From an uncultured Paracoccaceae bacterium (GTDB lineage: Bacteria > Pseudomonadota > Alphaproteobacteria > Rhodobacterales > Rhodobacteraceae): a stretch of 64,000 bases of DNA. Positions within the stretch are counted from its first letter, which is position 1. The number at the start of each line of letters is the position of its first letter. Below are positions 51,904 through 60,442 of this stretch, piece after piece. The stretch covers positions 1 to 64,000 of the forward strand of contig OY288167.1 of NCBI GenBank assembly GCA_958439195.1. The letters run 5' to 3'. The notes under the pieces were generated by a model. That model saw only the letters and a list, made by a program, of their open reading frames with translations. It was not told the DNA's origin and made no database searches. A program made the translations under genes and the position numbers.

Positions 51904-52827
51904 TCAGGCGCGGGGATGCGCCTTTTCGTAGACTTCCATCAATCTGGCGGCATCTACGGCGGTATATGCCTGCGTTGTAGACAGCGAGGCATGGCCCAGC
52001 AGTTCCTGGATGGCGCGCAGGTCGCCGCCTGCGGACAGGAGGTGCGTGGCAAAGGAATGGCGCAGGGCGTGGGGCGTGGCGGTGGCGGGCAGGCCCAGTT
52101 GCATCCGGGTCTTTTCCATCACCAACGCGATGAGGCGGGGGTTGAGCGGGCCGCCGCGTGTGCCGCGAAACAGCGGTTCGGTGCGGGACAGGTCATAGGG
52201 GCAGAGGCGGGCATAATCGGCCACGGCGGCGCGGGCGGCGGGCAGGACGGGGACGAGGCGGGTCTTGTTGCCTTTGCCGGTGATGCGCAGCGTGTCGGGC
52301 AGCGGATGGTCGGCCCCGGTCAGACCGAGGGCTTCGGATATGCGCAGGCCGCAACCGTAAAGGAGGGTGACAACGGCGGTGTCGCGGGCGGCGATCCAGT
52401 CGGCGCGGGATTGATCGCCCACGGTATCCAGCATGGCGCGTGCGCCATCCTCGGACAGGGGGCGGGGCAGTTTGCGGCGGAATTTGGGGCCACGGGTGGA
52501 GAGGATGGCGGTGGCATCCGCGCCGTCACGATCGGCCAGCCACGCGGTAAAGCCCTTGACCGCCGACAGCGCACGGGCGAGCGAGCGGGCCGACAAGCCG
52601 CGTGCGCGTTCATGGGCCATCCAGGCGCGGATGTCCTGAATGGCGAGAGTGGTCAGCGCCGCCGTGCCTTCGGCGCCGCCACGGTGTTCGGCCAGGAAGC
52701 TGAGATAGGCCGACACATCGCGGCCATAGGCGGTGATGGTGTTGGCGGCGGCCCCGTCCAGCGCGCGCAGATGGGTGAGCCAGCGTTCCAGCGCGTCGCG
52801 TTGCTGGGGTGAGATCAGGGCCGTCAT
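51904..52827 (-). CDS. xerC: Tyrosine recombinase XerC
   Basis: A 307-residue chromosome-dimer-resolution recombinase. The N-terminal SAM-like core-binding domain lies at about residues 8-95 (NTITAYGRDVSAYLSFL). Catalytic residues are in LLYGCGLRISEALGL (Arg), KGNKTRLVPV (Lys), HALRHSFATHLLSAGGD (His, Arg) and LGHASLSTTQAYTAVD (His, Tyr). It overlaps the DUF484 gene by four bases, the common DUF484-xerC arrangement, which marks it as housekeeping rather than a phage integrase. Confidence 0.93.
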   Translation of the reverse strand: MTALISPQQRDALERWLTHLRALDGAAANTITAYGRDVSAYLSFLAEHRGGAEGTAALTTLAIQDIRAWMAHERARGLSARSLARALSAVKGFTAWLADRDGADATAILSTRGPKFRRKLPRPLSEDGARAMLDTVGDQSRADWIAARDTAVVTLLYGCGLRISEALGLTGADHPLPDTLRITGKGNKTRLVPVLPAARAAVADYARLCPYDLSRTEPLFRGTRGGPLNPRLIALVMEKTRMQLGLPATATPHALRHSFATHLLSAGGDLRAIQELLGHASLSTTQAYTAVDAARLMEVYEKAHPRA

Positions 52828-53519
52828 GACAGCCAGCGGCGCATGGTCCGTTCGAAGACCCCGGCGAAGAAGGCCAGAAGGTCGGTGCCGTGGGTGGGTT
52901 TGAACTGATGCGGGTCTTCGGCGCCGAAAACCAGCATTCCGGGCAGGCGGCCAGCGCCAAAATCAAGGCGCATCAACGCCTCGGACCGGATCCATCCGGC
53001 GCGTTCGCCATAAAGGGCGTCATTGTCGGGCTGGACTTGACGCAGCACGACGGGGCGCAGGGGGACGTTGCGGCCCCCGGCGAGATAGTCGGTGACAAAG
53101 CCGGGTTCGGCCACGAACAGCACATCGCCCAGTTTGCGCAAGAGGGCGGGGCTGTCTTCGGGTTGGACGGATTCCAGCACCAGCCGCACACATTCGACGC
53201 GCAGGGTGCCCGCGACATCGGTGGCGAGGGTTTTCAGGAAATCCTCAAAGCTGAGCGGGTCGAGCATTTGCAGGATGGCGCGATGCACCTGATTGGTGCC
53301 CGCAAGGTTTTCGTAGGCGGCGGCGATGACCGAGCGGTGGGTGTCTTCCAGCCGGTCAAGCCGCGCCTCAAGCCGTTCCATTGCAATGCCGCGCAGATCG
53401 ACGATGTTCGACCCCATCGCGCGTTCATTGGCAGCAATGAGGGCGTTCATCACATCGCGGTCTTCCAGCAGCAATTCCGGCTCTGACAAGAGCCGGTCGC
53501 GCAAATCAGGTTCGATCAT
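52824..53519 (-). CDS. DUF484 family protein (GAF-like)
   Basis: A 231-residue cytosolic protein of DUF484. The N-terminus (IEPDLRDRLLSEPELLLEDRDVMNALI) and the helical segment with DLRGIAMERLEARLDRLEDTH form a coiled coil, followed by a GAF-like C-terminal domain. Start ATG 53519 was preferred over GTG 53528 three codons earlier. It overlaps xerC by four bases and shares its operon. The role is unknown, though it is nearly always beside xerC. Confidence 0.9.
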   Translation of the reverse strand: MIEPDLRDRLLSEPELLLEDRDVMNALIAANERAMGSNIVDLRGIAMERLEARLDRLEDTHRSVIAAAYENLAGTNQVHRAILQMLDPLSFEDFLKTLATDVAGTLRVECVRLVLESVQPEDSPALLRKLGDVLFVAEPGFVTDYLAGGRNVPLRPVVLRQVQPDNDALYGERAGWIRSEALMRLDFGAGRLPGMLVFGAEDPHQFKPTHGTDLLAFFAGVFERTMRRWLS

Positions 53520-53570
53520 AGGTGTCACTGCCCGTTATTCTTGGTGATTTGCGCGACAGGATAGCAGGTT

Positions 53571-54224
53571 TTACAGGATTTTCTGCCCTGTTTTTGCCCA
53601 ATCCTTCATGAACTGATCCAGCCCCTTGTCGGTGAGGACATGGGAGGCCATCGCCTTGATCACCGCAGGGGGCGCGGTCATCACATCGGCGCCGATCAGG
53701 GCGCATTGGGTGACGTGGTTCGCGGTGCGGATGGAGGCGGCGAGGATCTGGGTTTCAAAGCCGTAATTGTCATAGATCTGGCGGATGTCACCGATCAGAT
53801 CCAGACCATCAAGGTTGATGTCATCCAGACGCCCGATGAAGGGCGAGATGAAGGTTGCGCCCGCCTTGGCGGCCAGCAGCGCCTGATTGGCGCTGAAGCA
53901 CAGGGTGACGTTGACCATGCGGCCTTCGCCCGACAGCACCTTGCAGGTTTTCAGGCCATCCCATGTCAGCGGCACCTTCACCGCGATGTTCGGGGCGATT
54001 TCCGCGAGCTTGCGGCCTTCGGCGATCATGTCATCGGCGTTCAGCGCCACGACTTCGGCGGAAACGGGGCCGGAGACGATGGAGCAGATTTCCTTTGTCA
54101 CCTCGATGATGTCGCGCCCGGATTTCAGGATCAGCGACGGGTTGGTGGTGACGCCATCGACCATGCCAAGATCGTTGAGTTCGGCGATTGCCGCGACATC
54201 GGCGGTGTCCACAAAGAATTTCAT
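53571..54224 (-). CDS. fsa: Transaldolase/fructose-6-phosphate aldolase (TalC/FSA type)
   Basis: A 217-residue short transaldolase. It begins MKFFVDTADVAAIAELNDLG and includes VTTNPSLILKSGRD, the Schiff-base lysine region NIAVKVPLTWDG, and the C-terminal ADVMTAPPAVIKAM. The 217-residue length marks the TalC/FSA subfamily used in the non-oxidative pentose-phosphate pathway. The frame remains open upstream for about 490 codons antisense to priA; ATG 54224 is the real start, as it matches the family. It is divergent from priA. Confidence 0.94.
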   Translation of the reverse strand: MKFFVDTADVAAIAELNDLGMVDGVTTNPSLILKSGRDIIEVTKEICSIVSGPVSAEVVALNADDMIAEGRKLAEIAPNIAVKVPLTWDGLKTCKVLSGEGRMVNVTLCFSANQALLAAKAGATFISPFIGRLDDINLDGLDLIGDIRQIYDNYGFETQILAASIRTANHVTQCALIGADVMTAPPAVIKAMASHVLTDKGLDQFMKDWAKTGQKIL

Positions 54225-54311
54225 CGGCGCGGTCCTTATGGGTTGCGGGGGTTTGGGGGCGGGTTTACCCCAAAGGGATGGCAGGTGAAAGACATATGCG
54301 GGTGCGGGCAG

Positions 54312-56504
54312 ATGCATGACCGGACCTATCAGGCGGGCGAGTTGGTCGGCGTGCTGACGACCGAGCCTTTGGGGCGGGTGCTGGATTATCGCGCGCCGGA
54401 GGGCGGCTGCGGGGACGGGGATTTCGTCGAGGTGCCATTGGGGCCGCGCCGGGTGTTGGGCGTGGTCTGGGGCAAGGGGCGGGGTGATTGGGACATTGCC
54501 AAGGTGCGCCCCGTGGGGCGGGTGCTGGACGCGCCGCCGATGCGGTTGGAATTGCGGCATTTTCTGATGCGGGCGGCGGATTACACGCTGACGCCGCTGC
54601 CGGCGATGCTGCGTCTTGCCACCCGTGCGCCGGGGTTGATGGAGGGGCCGGCGACGCGGCGGGTTTACCGTTTGGGGGGCGTGGTGCCCAACCAGTTGAC
54701 CGATGCGCGGCATCGGGTGGTGGAGGTGCTGCGCGCCTTTGGCGGCGCGCCGATGACAATCGGCGAATTGGCGGAAGAGGCGGGCTGTGGTGCTTCGGTC
54801 ATCAAGGGATTGGTGAAGCTGGGCGTGGTGGTGGAGGAGGACGCGCCGCGCGACCTGCCATTTCCGCCGCTGAACCCCAAGGGCGGGCCGGAATTGCAGG
54901 GCGATCAGGTGGCGGCGGCGGATGCGCTGGTCGCCGCGGTGGTGGCGGGGGAGTATGCGACCACGCTTTTGAAGGGCGTCACCGGATCGGGCAAGACGGA
55001 AGTGTATTTGGAGGCGGTGGCGGAGTGCCTGCGCGCGGGGCGGCAGGCTTTGGTTTTGTTGCCGGAGATCGCGCTGACATCGGAATTCCTGAAGCGGGTG
55101 GAGGCGCGGTTTGGCGCGCGGCCTGCGGAATGGCATTCGGGCGTGACGCAGACCGAACGGCGGCGGGTGTGGAAGATGGTGGCTGAGGGGGGCGCGTCTT
55201 TCGTGGTGGGGGCGCGGTCGGCGTTGTTCCTGCCGTTTCAGCGGCTGGGGCTGATCGTTGTCGATGAGGAGCATGACACCTCTTACAAGCAAGAGGAGGG
55301 GGTTCTTTACAACGCGCGCGACATGGCGGTGTTGCGGGCGGCGATTGCGGGCTGCCCTGTGGTGCTGGCCAGTGCGACCCCATCGCTGGAGACATGGGCG
55401 AATGTCGAGGCGGGGAAATATGCGCGGCTGGACCTTTCGGCGCGCTATGGAGCGGCGGAAATGCCGGATGTGCGGGCCGTGGACATGCGCGGCGAAAAGC
55501 TGGCGGCGGATCGCTGGATCGGGGAGCGGCTGGCCGCAGAGGTGGCGGCGCGCACGGCGAAGGGGCAACAATCGCTGCTGTTCCTGAACCGGCGGGGCTT
55601 TGCGCCGGTGACTTTGTGCCGGGCCTGCGGGCATCAGGTGGGCTGTGACCACTGTGATGCGCGAATGGTGGAGCATCGGTTCCAGAAGCGGCTGGTCTGC
55701 CACCAATGCGGGGCGACAAAGCCGGTGCCGGTGGCCTGCCCGGCCTGCGGGGTAGAGGGACGGATGGCCGCTGTGGGGCCGGGGGTGGAGCGGTTGGCCG
55801 AAGAGGTGGTGGCGCGGTTCCCCGATGCCCGCGTGGCGGTGCTGTCATCGGACCTGTTCGGATCGGCGCGGGCCTTGAAGGCGCAAATCGAGGCGATTGC
55901 GGCAGGGGCGGCGGATATCATCATCGGCACGCAGATCGTGGCGAAGGGGCATAACTTTCCCCTGCTGACGTTGGTGGGGGTGATTGATGCGGACCTTGGT
56001 TTGCAGGGGTCCGACCTGCGGGCGGCGGAGCGGACGTTCCAACTGATGCGGCAGGTGGCGGGGCGCGCGGGGCGGATGGAGGGGATGAAGGGCGTGGCCC
56101 TGTTGCAGACCCACCAGCCGGAGCATCCGGTGATCCGGGCGATCCTTGGCGGCGATGAGGAAGCGTTCTGGCGGGCCGAGGCGGCAGAGCGGCGGGCGGC
56201 GGGGGTGCCGCCCTATGGGCGGATGGCGGGGGTGATCCTGTCCAGCCCGGATGTGGCGCAGGTGTTTGATTTTGCGGGCGAGCTGGCACGGCGGGACGGG
56301 CCTTTGCGGCGGGTGGGGGCGCAGGTGTTCGGCCCCGCACCCGCACCGATTGCGCGGGTGCGGGGGCGGCATCGGGTGCGGTTGTTGGTGAAGGCAGAAA
56401 AGGGCGTCGCGTTGCAGGTGGCGCTGGCGGAATGGGTGGCGCAGTTGAAGCCGCCGGCGAATCTGCGGCTGTCGATCGATATTGATCCGCAGAGTTTTCT
56501 GTAA
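54312..56504 (+). CDS. priA: Primosomal replication-restart helicase PriA
   Basis: A 730-residue 3'-5' DNA helicase that reloads the replisome at stalled forks. The N-terminal 3'BD domain (VGVLTTEPLGRVLDY...FVEVPLGPRRVLGVVWG), Walker A GVTGSGKTE, Walker B DEEHD and helicase motifs are visible. Eight cysteines in four CxxC pairs (CRACG, CDHC, CHQCG, CPACG) bind zinc. The ATG at 54312 gives the family length; a GTG nine codons earlier (54285) is possible. The open frame to 53640 is antisense to fsa and non-coding. Confidence 0.95.
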   Translation: MHDRTYQAGELVGVLTTEPLGRVLDYRAPEGGCGDGDFVEVPLGPRRVLGVVWGKGRGDWDIAKVRPVGRVLDAPPMRLELRHFLMRAADYTLTPLPAMLRLATRAPGLMEGPATRRVYRLGGVVPNQLTDARHRVVEVLRAFGGAPMTIGELAEEAGCGASVIKGLVKLGVVVEEDAPRDLPFPPLNPKGGPELQGDQVAAADALVAAVVAGEYATTLLKGVTGSGKTEVYLEAVAECLRAGRQALVLLPEIALTSEFLKRVEARFGARPAEWHSGVTQTERRRVWKMVAEGGASFVVGARSALFLPFQRLGLIVVDEEHDTSYKQEEGVLYNARDMAVLRAAIAGCPVVLASATPSLETWANVEAGKYARLDLSARYGAAEMPDVRAVDMRGEKLAADRWIGERLAAEVAARTAKGQQSLLFLNRRGFAPVTLCRACGHQVGCDHCDARMVEHRFQKRLVCHQCGATKPVPVACPACGVEGRMAAVGPGVERLAEEVVARFPDARVAVLSSDLFGSARALKAQIEAIAAGAADIIIGTQIVAKGHNFPLLTLVGVIDADLGLQGSDLRAAERTFQLMRQVAGRAGRMEGMKGVALLQTHQPEHPVIRAILGGDEEAFWRAEAAERRAAGVPPYGRMAGVILSSPDVAQVFDFAGELARRDGPLRRVGAQVFGPAPAPIARVRGRHRVRLLVKAEKGVALQVALAEWVAQLKPPANLRLSIDIDPQSFL

Positions 56505-56741
56505 GCCTTCGGCTGCAAGGACATCCGGCCGTAACCGGGCGTGAGTGATTTGTTCTGCGGCTGTGTGATCCCGGTTTCCAGCCATCCAATAATGCATGGG
56601 GATGCCGACGAATTGGGGGATTTCCCCAAATCACGAATCGCCCAATATATCGCCACACGCGGGGCAAACCTTTACGGTGCAAGGGGTTCCGGCCTGTGGA
56701 TGCGTCGGGCGCGGTTGCGGTTGTGGGCGCGGGGGTGAGGA

Positions 56742-57290
56742 ATGACGATTTCGGGCGTCAGAGTTTCGGGGTGTTTGACGGCGGCGCAGATTGTGCTGGC
56801 CGTTTCCCTGGTTGTTGCTGTGCCGGGTGTCGCTGTCGCGCAGGCAGTGACCGAGACCGAGGTGATTGCTGATTTGCAGGAAGATGGATTCCGGGTGGTG
56901 AACACCGGGACAACCCTGCTCGGGCGGGTGCGGATCACGGCCAAGGGGCCTGAAGGCACGCGCGAGGTGGTTTTGAACCCGCGCAATGGCAAGGTTTTGC
57001 GGGACGTCATGATTGACGGGGCGGCCGAGGTGCCGATTTCGGTCAGCGCGGCACCCGTCGTTCCGGGTTCGCCCGTGGAAGCCGCGATTGCAGAGCCTGT
57101 TGCGGCGGCTGTGGACATACCGGAGGTGGAAGTTCAGTCGATGGGTCAGGCCGTGGGCCTAGCGGTAGGGCAGGCGGAGGGGCCAGACCCGAATGGTATC
57201 GGGGTTGGGGCGGATGCGGTGCCAGATCGGGCAGCAGATCGGGCAGCAGATCCGGCGGCAGATCGGGCGGCGGATCGGGCTGTCGAGTAG
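56742..57290 (+). CDS. Exported PepSY-like protein, third paralogue, with tandem-repeat tail
   Basis: A 182-residue secreted protein. A hydrophobic signal peptide covers about residues 12-34 (VVAVPGVAVAQ). The core, about residues 40-92, reads ADLQEDGFRVVNTGTTLLGR, then RITAKG, then NPRNGKVLRDVMI, nearly superimposable on the protein at 42305. The tail is Pro/Ala/Val-rich and ends in DRAADRAADPAADRAADRAV, encoded by five 12-base repeats (57225-57284). ATG 56742 follows GTGAGGA. It stands alone after priA. Function is unknown. Confidence 0.72.
   Translation: MTISGVRVSGCLTAAQIVLAVSLVVAVPGVAVAQAVTETEVIADLQEDGFRVVNTGTTLLGRVRITAKGPEGTREVVLNPRNGKVLRDVMIDGAAEVPISVSAAPVVPGSPVEAAIAEPVAAAVDIPEVEVQSMGQAVGLAVGQAEGPDPNGIGVGADAVPDRAADRAADPAADRAADRAVE
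57225..57284 (+). repeat. Five 12-base tandem repeats inside the PepSY-like gene
   Basis: Five units of GATCGGGCAGCA and close variants, in phase with the reading frame and encoding four-residue DRAA-type repeats. They sit at the very 3' end of the gene, where copy-number changes would alter only the tail. Confidence 0.8.
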
Positions 57291-57360
57291 GTCGCTGGTC
57301 AAGCCGTGGGCGATGCGCGGAGCGAGATTGCGCATCCAGTTTCGGGACAAATGCGGGCCA

Positions 57361-57420
57361 GAGTTTGGACCAGAGTTTGGACTAGAGTTTGGACCAGAGT
57401 TTGGGCCAGAGTTTGGACCG
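57361..57420 (+). repeat. Five 12-base tandem repeats downstream of the PepSY-like gene
   Basis: Five units of GAGTTTGGACCA and close variants (ACTA, GGCCA, ACCG endings) directly abutting. They lie 70 bases past the stop codon and 73 bases before the next gene. In the +1 frame they would encode EFGP repeats. No spacers are present, so this is not a CRISPR array. Confidence 0.85.
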
Positions 57421-57492
57421 CTTCCGGGCTGCGAATGTAACCGACACAAGTTTTTTCTGTTGCGCAGTGGTTAACGAGCGTAAGCCGCAGGT

Positions 57493-58734
57493 ATGGCAAG
57501 ACAGATTGTGACCCTGGCGGATGCGCAGCGGTTGCCGCTTTGGCGGCGACCCGAAAGCCTGTTGTTCCTGATGGCCTTTGCGATGCCCATCGCCTTTGCC
57601 ACCTGGTCGGCGTTGTTGAACAATTTCGTCATCGAGGCGGCGCAGTTTTCCGGGGTGGAAATTGGCTGGCTGCACACGGTGCGCGAGATACCGGGGCTGT
57701 TGGCGATCGGGGTGATATTCTTGATCCTGTTCCTGCGTGAGCAGGTTCTGGGTGTCATGTCGCTGGGTTTGCTGGGCGTGGCGACGGCGGTGACGGCGTG
57801 GTTTCCATCCTTTGGCGGGATGCTGTTGGTGACGCTGCTGTCTTCCATCGGGTTTCACTATTTTGAAACGGTCAATCAGTCGCTGCAATTGCAATGGATC
57901 GACAAGGAGCGTGCGCCGCGCGTTCTGGGCCTGTTGGTGGGGGTCGGATCGGGGGCGTCCTTGCTGGCTTATGGGGCCATCGTGCTTTTGTGGGACAGGC
58001 TGCAACTGACCTATGACGCGGTCTATCTGGCATCGGGCGGGATCACGGCGGGGATCGCGCTGTTTTGCTATTTTGCCTATCCGCAGTTTGAAGGGCCGCA
58101 TGCGCAGCACAAGCATATGGTGCTGCGCAAACGGTATTGGCTGTTTTACGCGCTGCAATTCATGGCGGGCGCGCGGCGGCAAATATTCGTGGTTTTTGCC
58201 GGCTTTATGATGGTGGAACGGTTCGGGATGAAAGTGTCGGAGATGACGATGCTTTTGTTGGTAAACTATGTGTTGCAGATGGTGGCGGCCCCGACGATGG
58301 GGCGGGCGTTGGGCAAGTTTGGCGAACGCAATGTGATGGCCTTTGAATATATCGGGCTGACCTTGGTGTTTCTGGCCTATGGCGGGCTTTACTGGTTCGG
58401 CTGGGGTCTGGTGATAGCGGGGGGATTGTATATTCTGGACCAGATGTTCTTTGCGCTGTCCTTTGCGTTGAAGACCTATTTCCAGAAGATCGCCGATCCG
58501 CAGGATATTGCGCCGACAGCGGCGGTTGCCTTTACCATCAACCACATCGCGGCGGTGTTTTTGCCGGCGGCGCTGGGATATATGTGGGCGCGATCGCCGG
58601 ATTATGTGTTTCTGCTGGGGTCGGGGATGGCGCTGGTGGCGCTGGCCTTGGTGCTGTTGATCCCGCGGCACCCGGAGCCGGGATATGAGACGGTGTTCGG
58701 CGCGGCGGGGCCGCGAGCGGCACCTGCGGAGTAA
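57493..58734 (+). CDS. MFS transporter
   Basis: A 413-residue major-facilitator protein with twelve hydrophobic segments in two halves. The first helix is LFLMAFAMPIAFATWSALL, and a central cytosolic loop (YPQFEGPHAQHKHMVLRKRY) divides the halves. The usual loop 2-3 motif is degenerate (FLREQVLG). It ends with a basic tail. The substrate is unknown. The Shine-Dalgarno site is weak. Two perfect hairpins follow its stop codon (58740-58786). Confidence 0.85.
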   Translation: MARQIVTLADAQRLPLWRRPESLLFLMAFAMPIAFATWSALLNNFVIEAAQFSGVEIGWLHTVREIPGLLAIGVIFLILFLREQVLGVMSLGLLGVATAVTAWFPSFGGMLLVTLLSSIGFHYFETVNQSLQLQWIDKERAPRVLGLLVGVGSGASLLAYGAIVLLWDRLQLTYDAVYLASGGITAGIALFCYFAYPQFEGPHAQHKHMVLRKRYWLFYALQFMAGARRQIFVVFAGFMMVERFGMKVSEMTMLLLVNYVLQMVAAPTMGRALGKFGERNVMAFEYIGLTLVFLAYGGLYWFGWGLVIAGGLYILDQMFFALSFALKTYFQKIADPQDIAPTAAVAFTINHIAAVFLPAALGYMWARSPDYVFLLGSGMALVALALVLLIPRHPEPGYETVFGAAGPRAAPAE

Positions 58735-58739
58735 GGCGA

Positions 58740-58786
58740 CAAAAATCTTTTGAAGATTTTTGGCAAATTCCTTGTGAAGGAATTTG
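58740..58786. repeat. Two tandem perfect hairpins after the MFS gene
   Basis: The first stem pairs 58740-58749 with 58753-58762 (10 bp, loop TTG); the second pairs 58764-58773 with 58777-58786 (10 bp, loop GTG). They are one base apart and begin five bases after the stop codon, followed by GGGGGCG. The layout matches 4298-4394. The lack of a terminal T run argues against simple termination. Confidence 0.8.
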
Positions 58787-58845
58787 GGGGCGTGGCGCAG
58801 CGGCGGGGTCGTCCTATATTGTGGTATAACTGAAGGAGGGCGCGC

Positions 58846-59493
58846 ATGTTCTTTACCCGCAAGTCGATGGAAATGGTCACGCCGGACAAGGCCCTGCCGG
58901 GGCGGCCTGAGCCGTTGCCGACGGCGGAGACGCATTTCCTGTCAGGCATTCCGCTGAAATCCCCTGTGCCTGCGGGCATGGAAGAGGCGATGTTCGGGAT
59001 GGGGTGTTTCTGGGGGGTGGAGCGGAAGTTCTGGCAGGTGCCGGGCGTGTGGCTGACTATGGTGGGCTATGCGGGGGGCTTTACGCCGAACCCGACCTAC
59101 AAGGAGACTTGCACCCAGTTGACCGGGCATAACGAGGTGGTGCGGGTGATTTTCGACCCTGCCATCGTGAGCTATGCCGAGTTGCTGCAAGTGTTTTGGG
59201 AAGGGCATGATCCGACGCAAGGCATGCGGCAAGGGAATGATGTGGGGTCCACCTATCGCAGCGGGATCTATTGCTATGACGACGCGCAGGCGGTTTTGGC
59301 GCGTGAAACAAAGGCCGCCTATCAGGCGCGGCTGTCAGCGGCGGGGTATGGCGCCATCACGACAGAGGTCATCCCGGCGCCGGTGTTTTATTTCGCCGAG
59401 GATTACCACCAGCAGTATCTGGCAAAGAATCCCGACGGTTATTGCGGCATCGGGGGGACCGGGGTAACCTGCCCCATCGGACTGACCGCCTGA
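58846..59493 (+). CDS. msrA: Peptide-methionine (S)-S-oxide reductase
   Basis: A 215-residue repair enzyme reducing methionine-S-sulfoxide in oxidised proteins. The catalytic motif GCFWG has Cys54, and the family blocks GYAGGFTPNPTYKETCTQLTGHNEVV and FWEGHDPTQGMRQGNDVGSTYRS are intact. A C-terminal TCPIG supplies a resolving cysteine. Length is normal. AAGGAGGG lies just before the ATG. An MsrB partner is not in the window. Confidence 0.95.
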   Translation: MFFTRKSMEMVTPDKALPGRPEPLPTAETHFLSGIPLKSPVPAGMEEAMFGMGCFWGVERKFWQVPGVWLTMVGYAGGFTPNPTYKETCTQLTGHNEVVRVIFDPAIVSYAELLQVFWEGHDPTQGMRQGNDVGSTYRSGIYCYDDAQAVLARETKAAYQARLSAAGYGAITTEVIPAPVFYFAEDYHQQYLAKNPDGYCGIGGTGVTCPIGLTA

Positions 59494-59529
59494 AGAAGCG
59501 GCGTCGCTTTTCTGGGGGGCAATCGAGGA

Positions 59530-60393
59530 ATGGGGTCGGGGCGCATCGACACGCGCACCGTTGGGCTGGAGGCGGGCTGTGCGCTTGCCCGGTGGCTGAC
59601 GGGCAAGGAACACATGCATTATGGCCTGTGGGGCGGGCTGGAGCCGGTGGCGGCCAATCTGGGCGCGGCGCAGGAGGCGTATAGCCAGCGGCTGATGGCG
59701 CTGTTCCCGCCGGGGCGGTTGCGCATTCTGGATATTGGTGGTGGCGCGGGTGAGACGGCAAAGCGGTTGATCGCGCTGGGGCATTCGGTTGAGATTGTGG
59801 TGCCGTCGGCGTTTCTGGCCGAGCGGTGCCGGGTGAATGCGCCCGAAGCGGTGGTGCATGAGGCGATGTTCGAGACGGCGGCCGTGCGCGGGCCGTTCGA
59901 CCTGTGTCTGTTTTCCGAGAGTTTTCAGTATATTCCGCTGGAGGAAAGCCTGCCGCGGGCAAAGGCGTTGTTGGCGCCGGGCGGCGCGATCGTCATTGGA
60001 GACTGTTTCCGGCTGTCGGATGGCGAATGGTTGCTAAATCCGCATCGCACGGTGGGTGGCGGGCATGTGGTGGAGGCGTTCGAGGCAGCGGCGGCGCGGG
60101 TAGGTTTGGTGATCGAGGCGCGGGAGGATGTGACCGAACAGGTGGCCCCGTCGATTGATGTGGAACAGGCGTTCTTCAACGTGCTGGGCGTGGGTGTGGC
60201 CGGGATGGACCGAGAGTTGCGGGCCAAGCGGCCGGTGTTGCGCGGGCTGGCGGTGGGGGTTTTGGGGCGGATCATGGGGGTGCGGCGGCGGGCATCGCTG
60301 ATGCGGCGGCTGACCGGGAGTGAGCGGACCTCGGGGGCGTTTCGGCGCAGCAACCGCTATTTGCTGATGCGGTTGCGCCCTGTGAAGGATTGA
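59530..60393 (+). CDS. Class I SAM-dependent methyltransferase
   Basis: A 287-residue methyltransferase. Motif I is LDIGGGAGETA, and motif II/III is around FDLCLFSESFQYIPLEESL. The lead-in EHMHYGLWGGLEPVAANLGAAQEAYSQRLM resembles methyltransferases of the sarcosine/tocopherol/UbiE kind that act on small molecules. The C-terminus is basic (MGVRRRASLMRRL). It precedes prmA by 49 bases. No substrate is assigned. A GAGGA-like site precedes ATG 59530. Confidence 0.82.
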   Translation: MGSGRIDTRTVGLEAGCALARWLTGKEHMHYGLWGGLEPVAANLGAAQEAYSQRLMALFPPGRLRILDIGGGAGETAKRLIALGHSVEIVVPSAFLAERCRVNAPEAVVHEAMFETAAVRGPFDLCLFSESFQYIPLEESLPRAKALLAPGGAIVIGDCFRLSDGEWLLNPHRTVGGGHVVEAFEAAAARVGLVIEAREDVTEQVAPSIDVEQAFFNVLGVGVAGMDRELRAKRPVLRGLAVGVLGRIMGVRRRASLMRRLTGSERTSGAFRRSNRYLLMRLRPVKD

Positions 60394-60442
60394 GGTTTAC
60401 GCGCTTGTGGTTTACCGGGGCTGACCTTTCGGGAGTGTGACC

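Noticed and set aside
51904..52827. Integrase of a prophage or genomic island
   Set aside because: The gene overlaps DUF484 in the standard xerC arrangement and no phage genes or tRNA attachment site are nearby.
53640..54311. N-terminal extension of priA to 53640
   Set aside because: It is antisense to fsa; PriA relatives start near 54312.
54225..55706. Upstream extension of the fsa frame antisense to priA
   Set aside because: FSA begins with MKFFVDTADV at 54224; the upstream part is histidine/arginine-rich shadow sequence of priA.
57361..57420. CRISPR-like array
   Set aside because: Repeats are 12 bases, directly abutting, without spacers, and no cas genes are present.
57193..57474. Separate 93-residue repeat protein over both 12-base repeats
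   Set aside because: It overlaps the better-supported PepSY-like gene in another frame and has no convincing start; kept only as a possible frameshifted tail.
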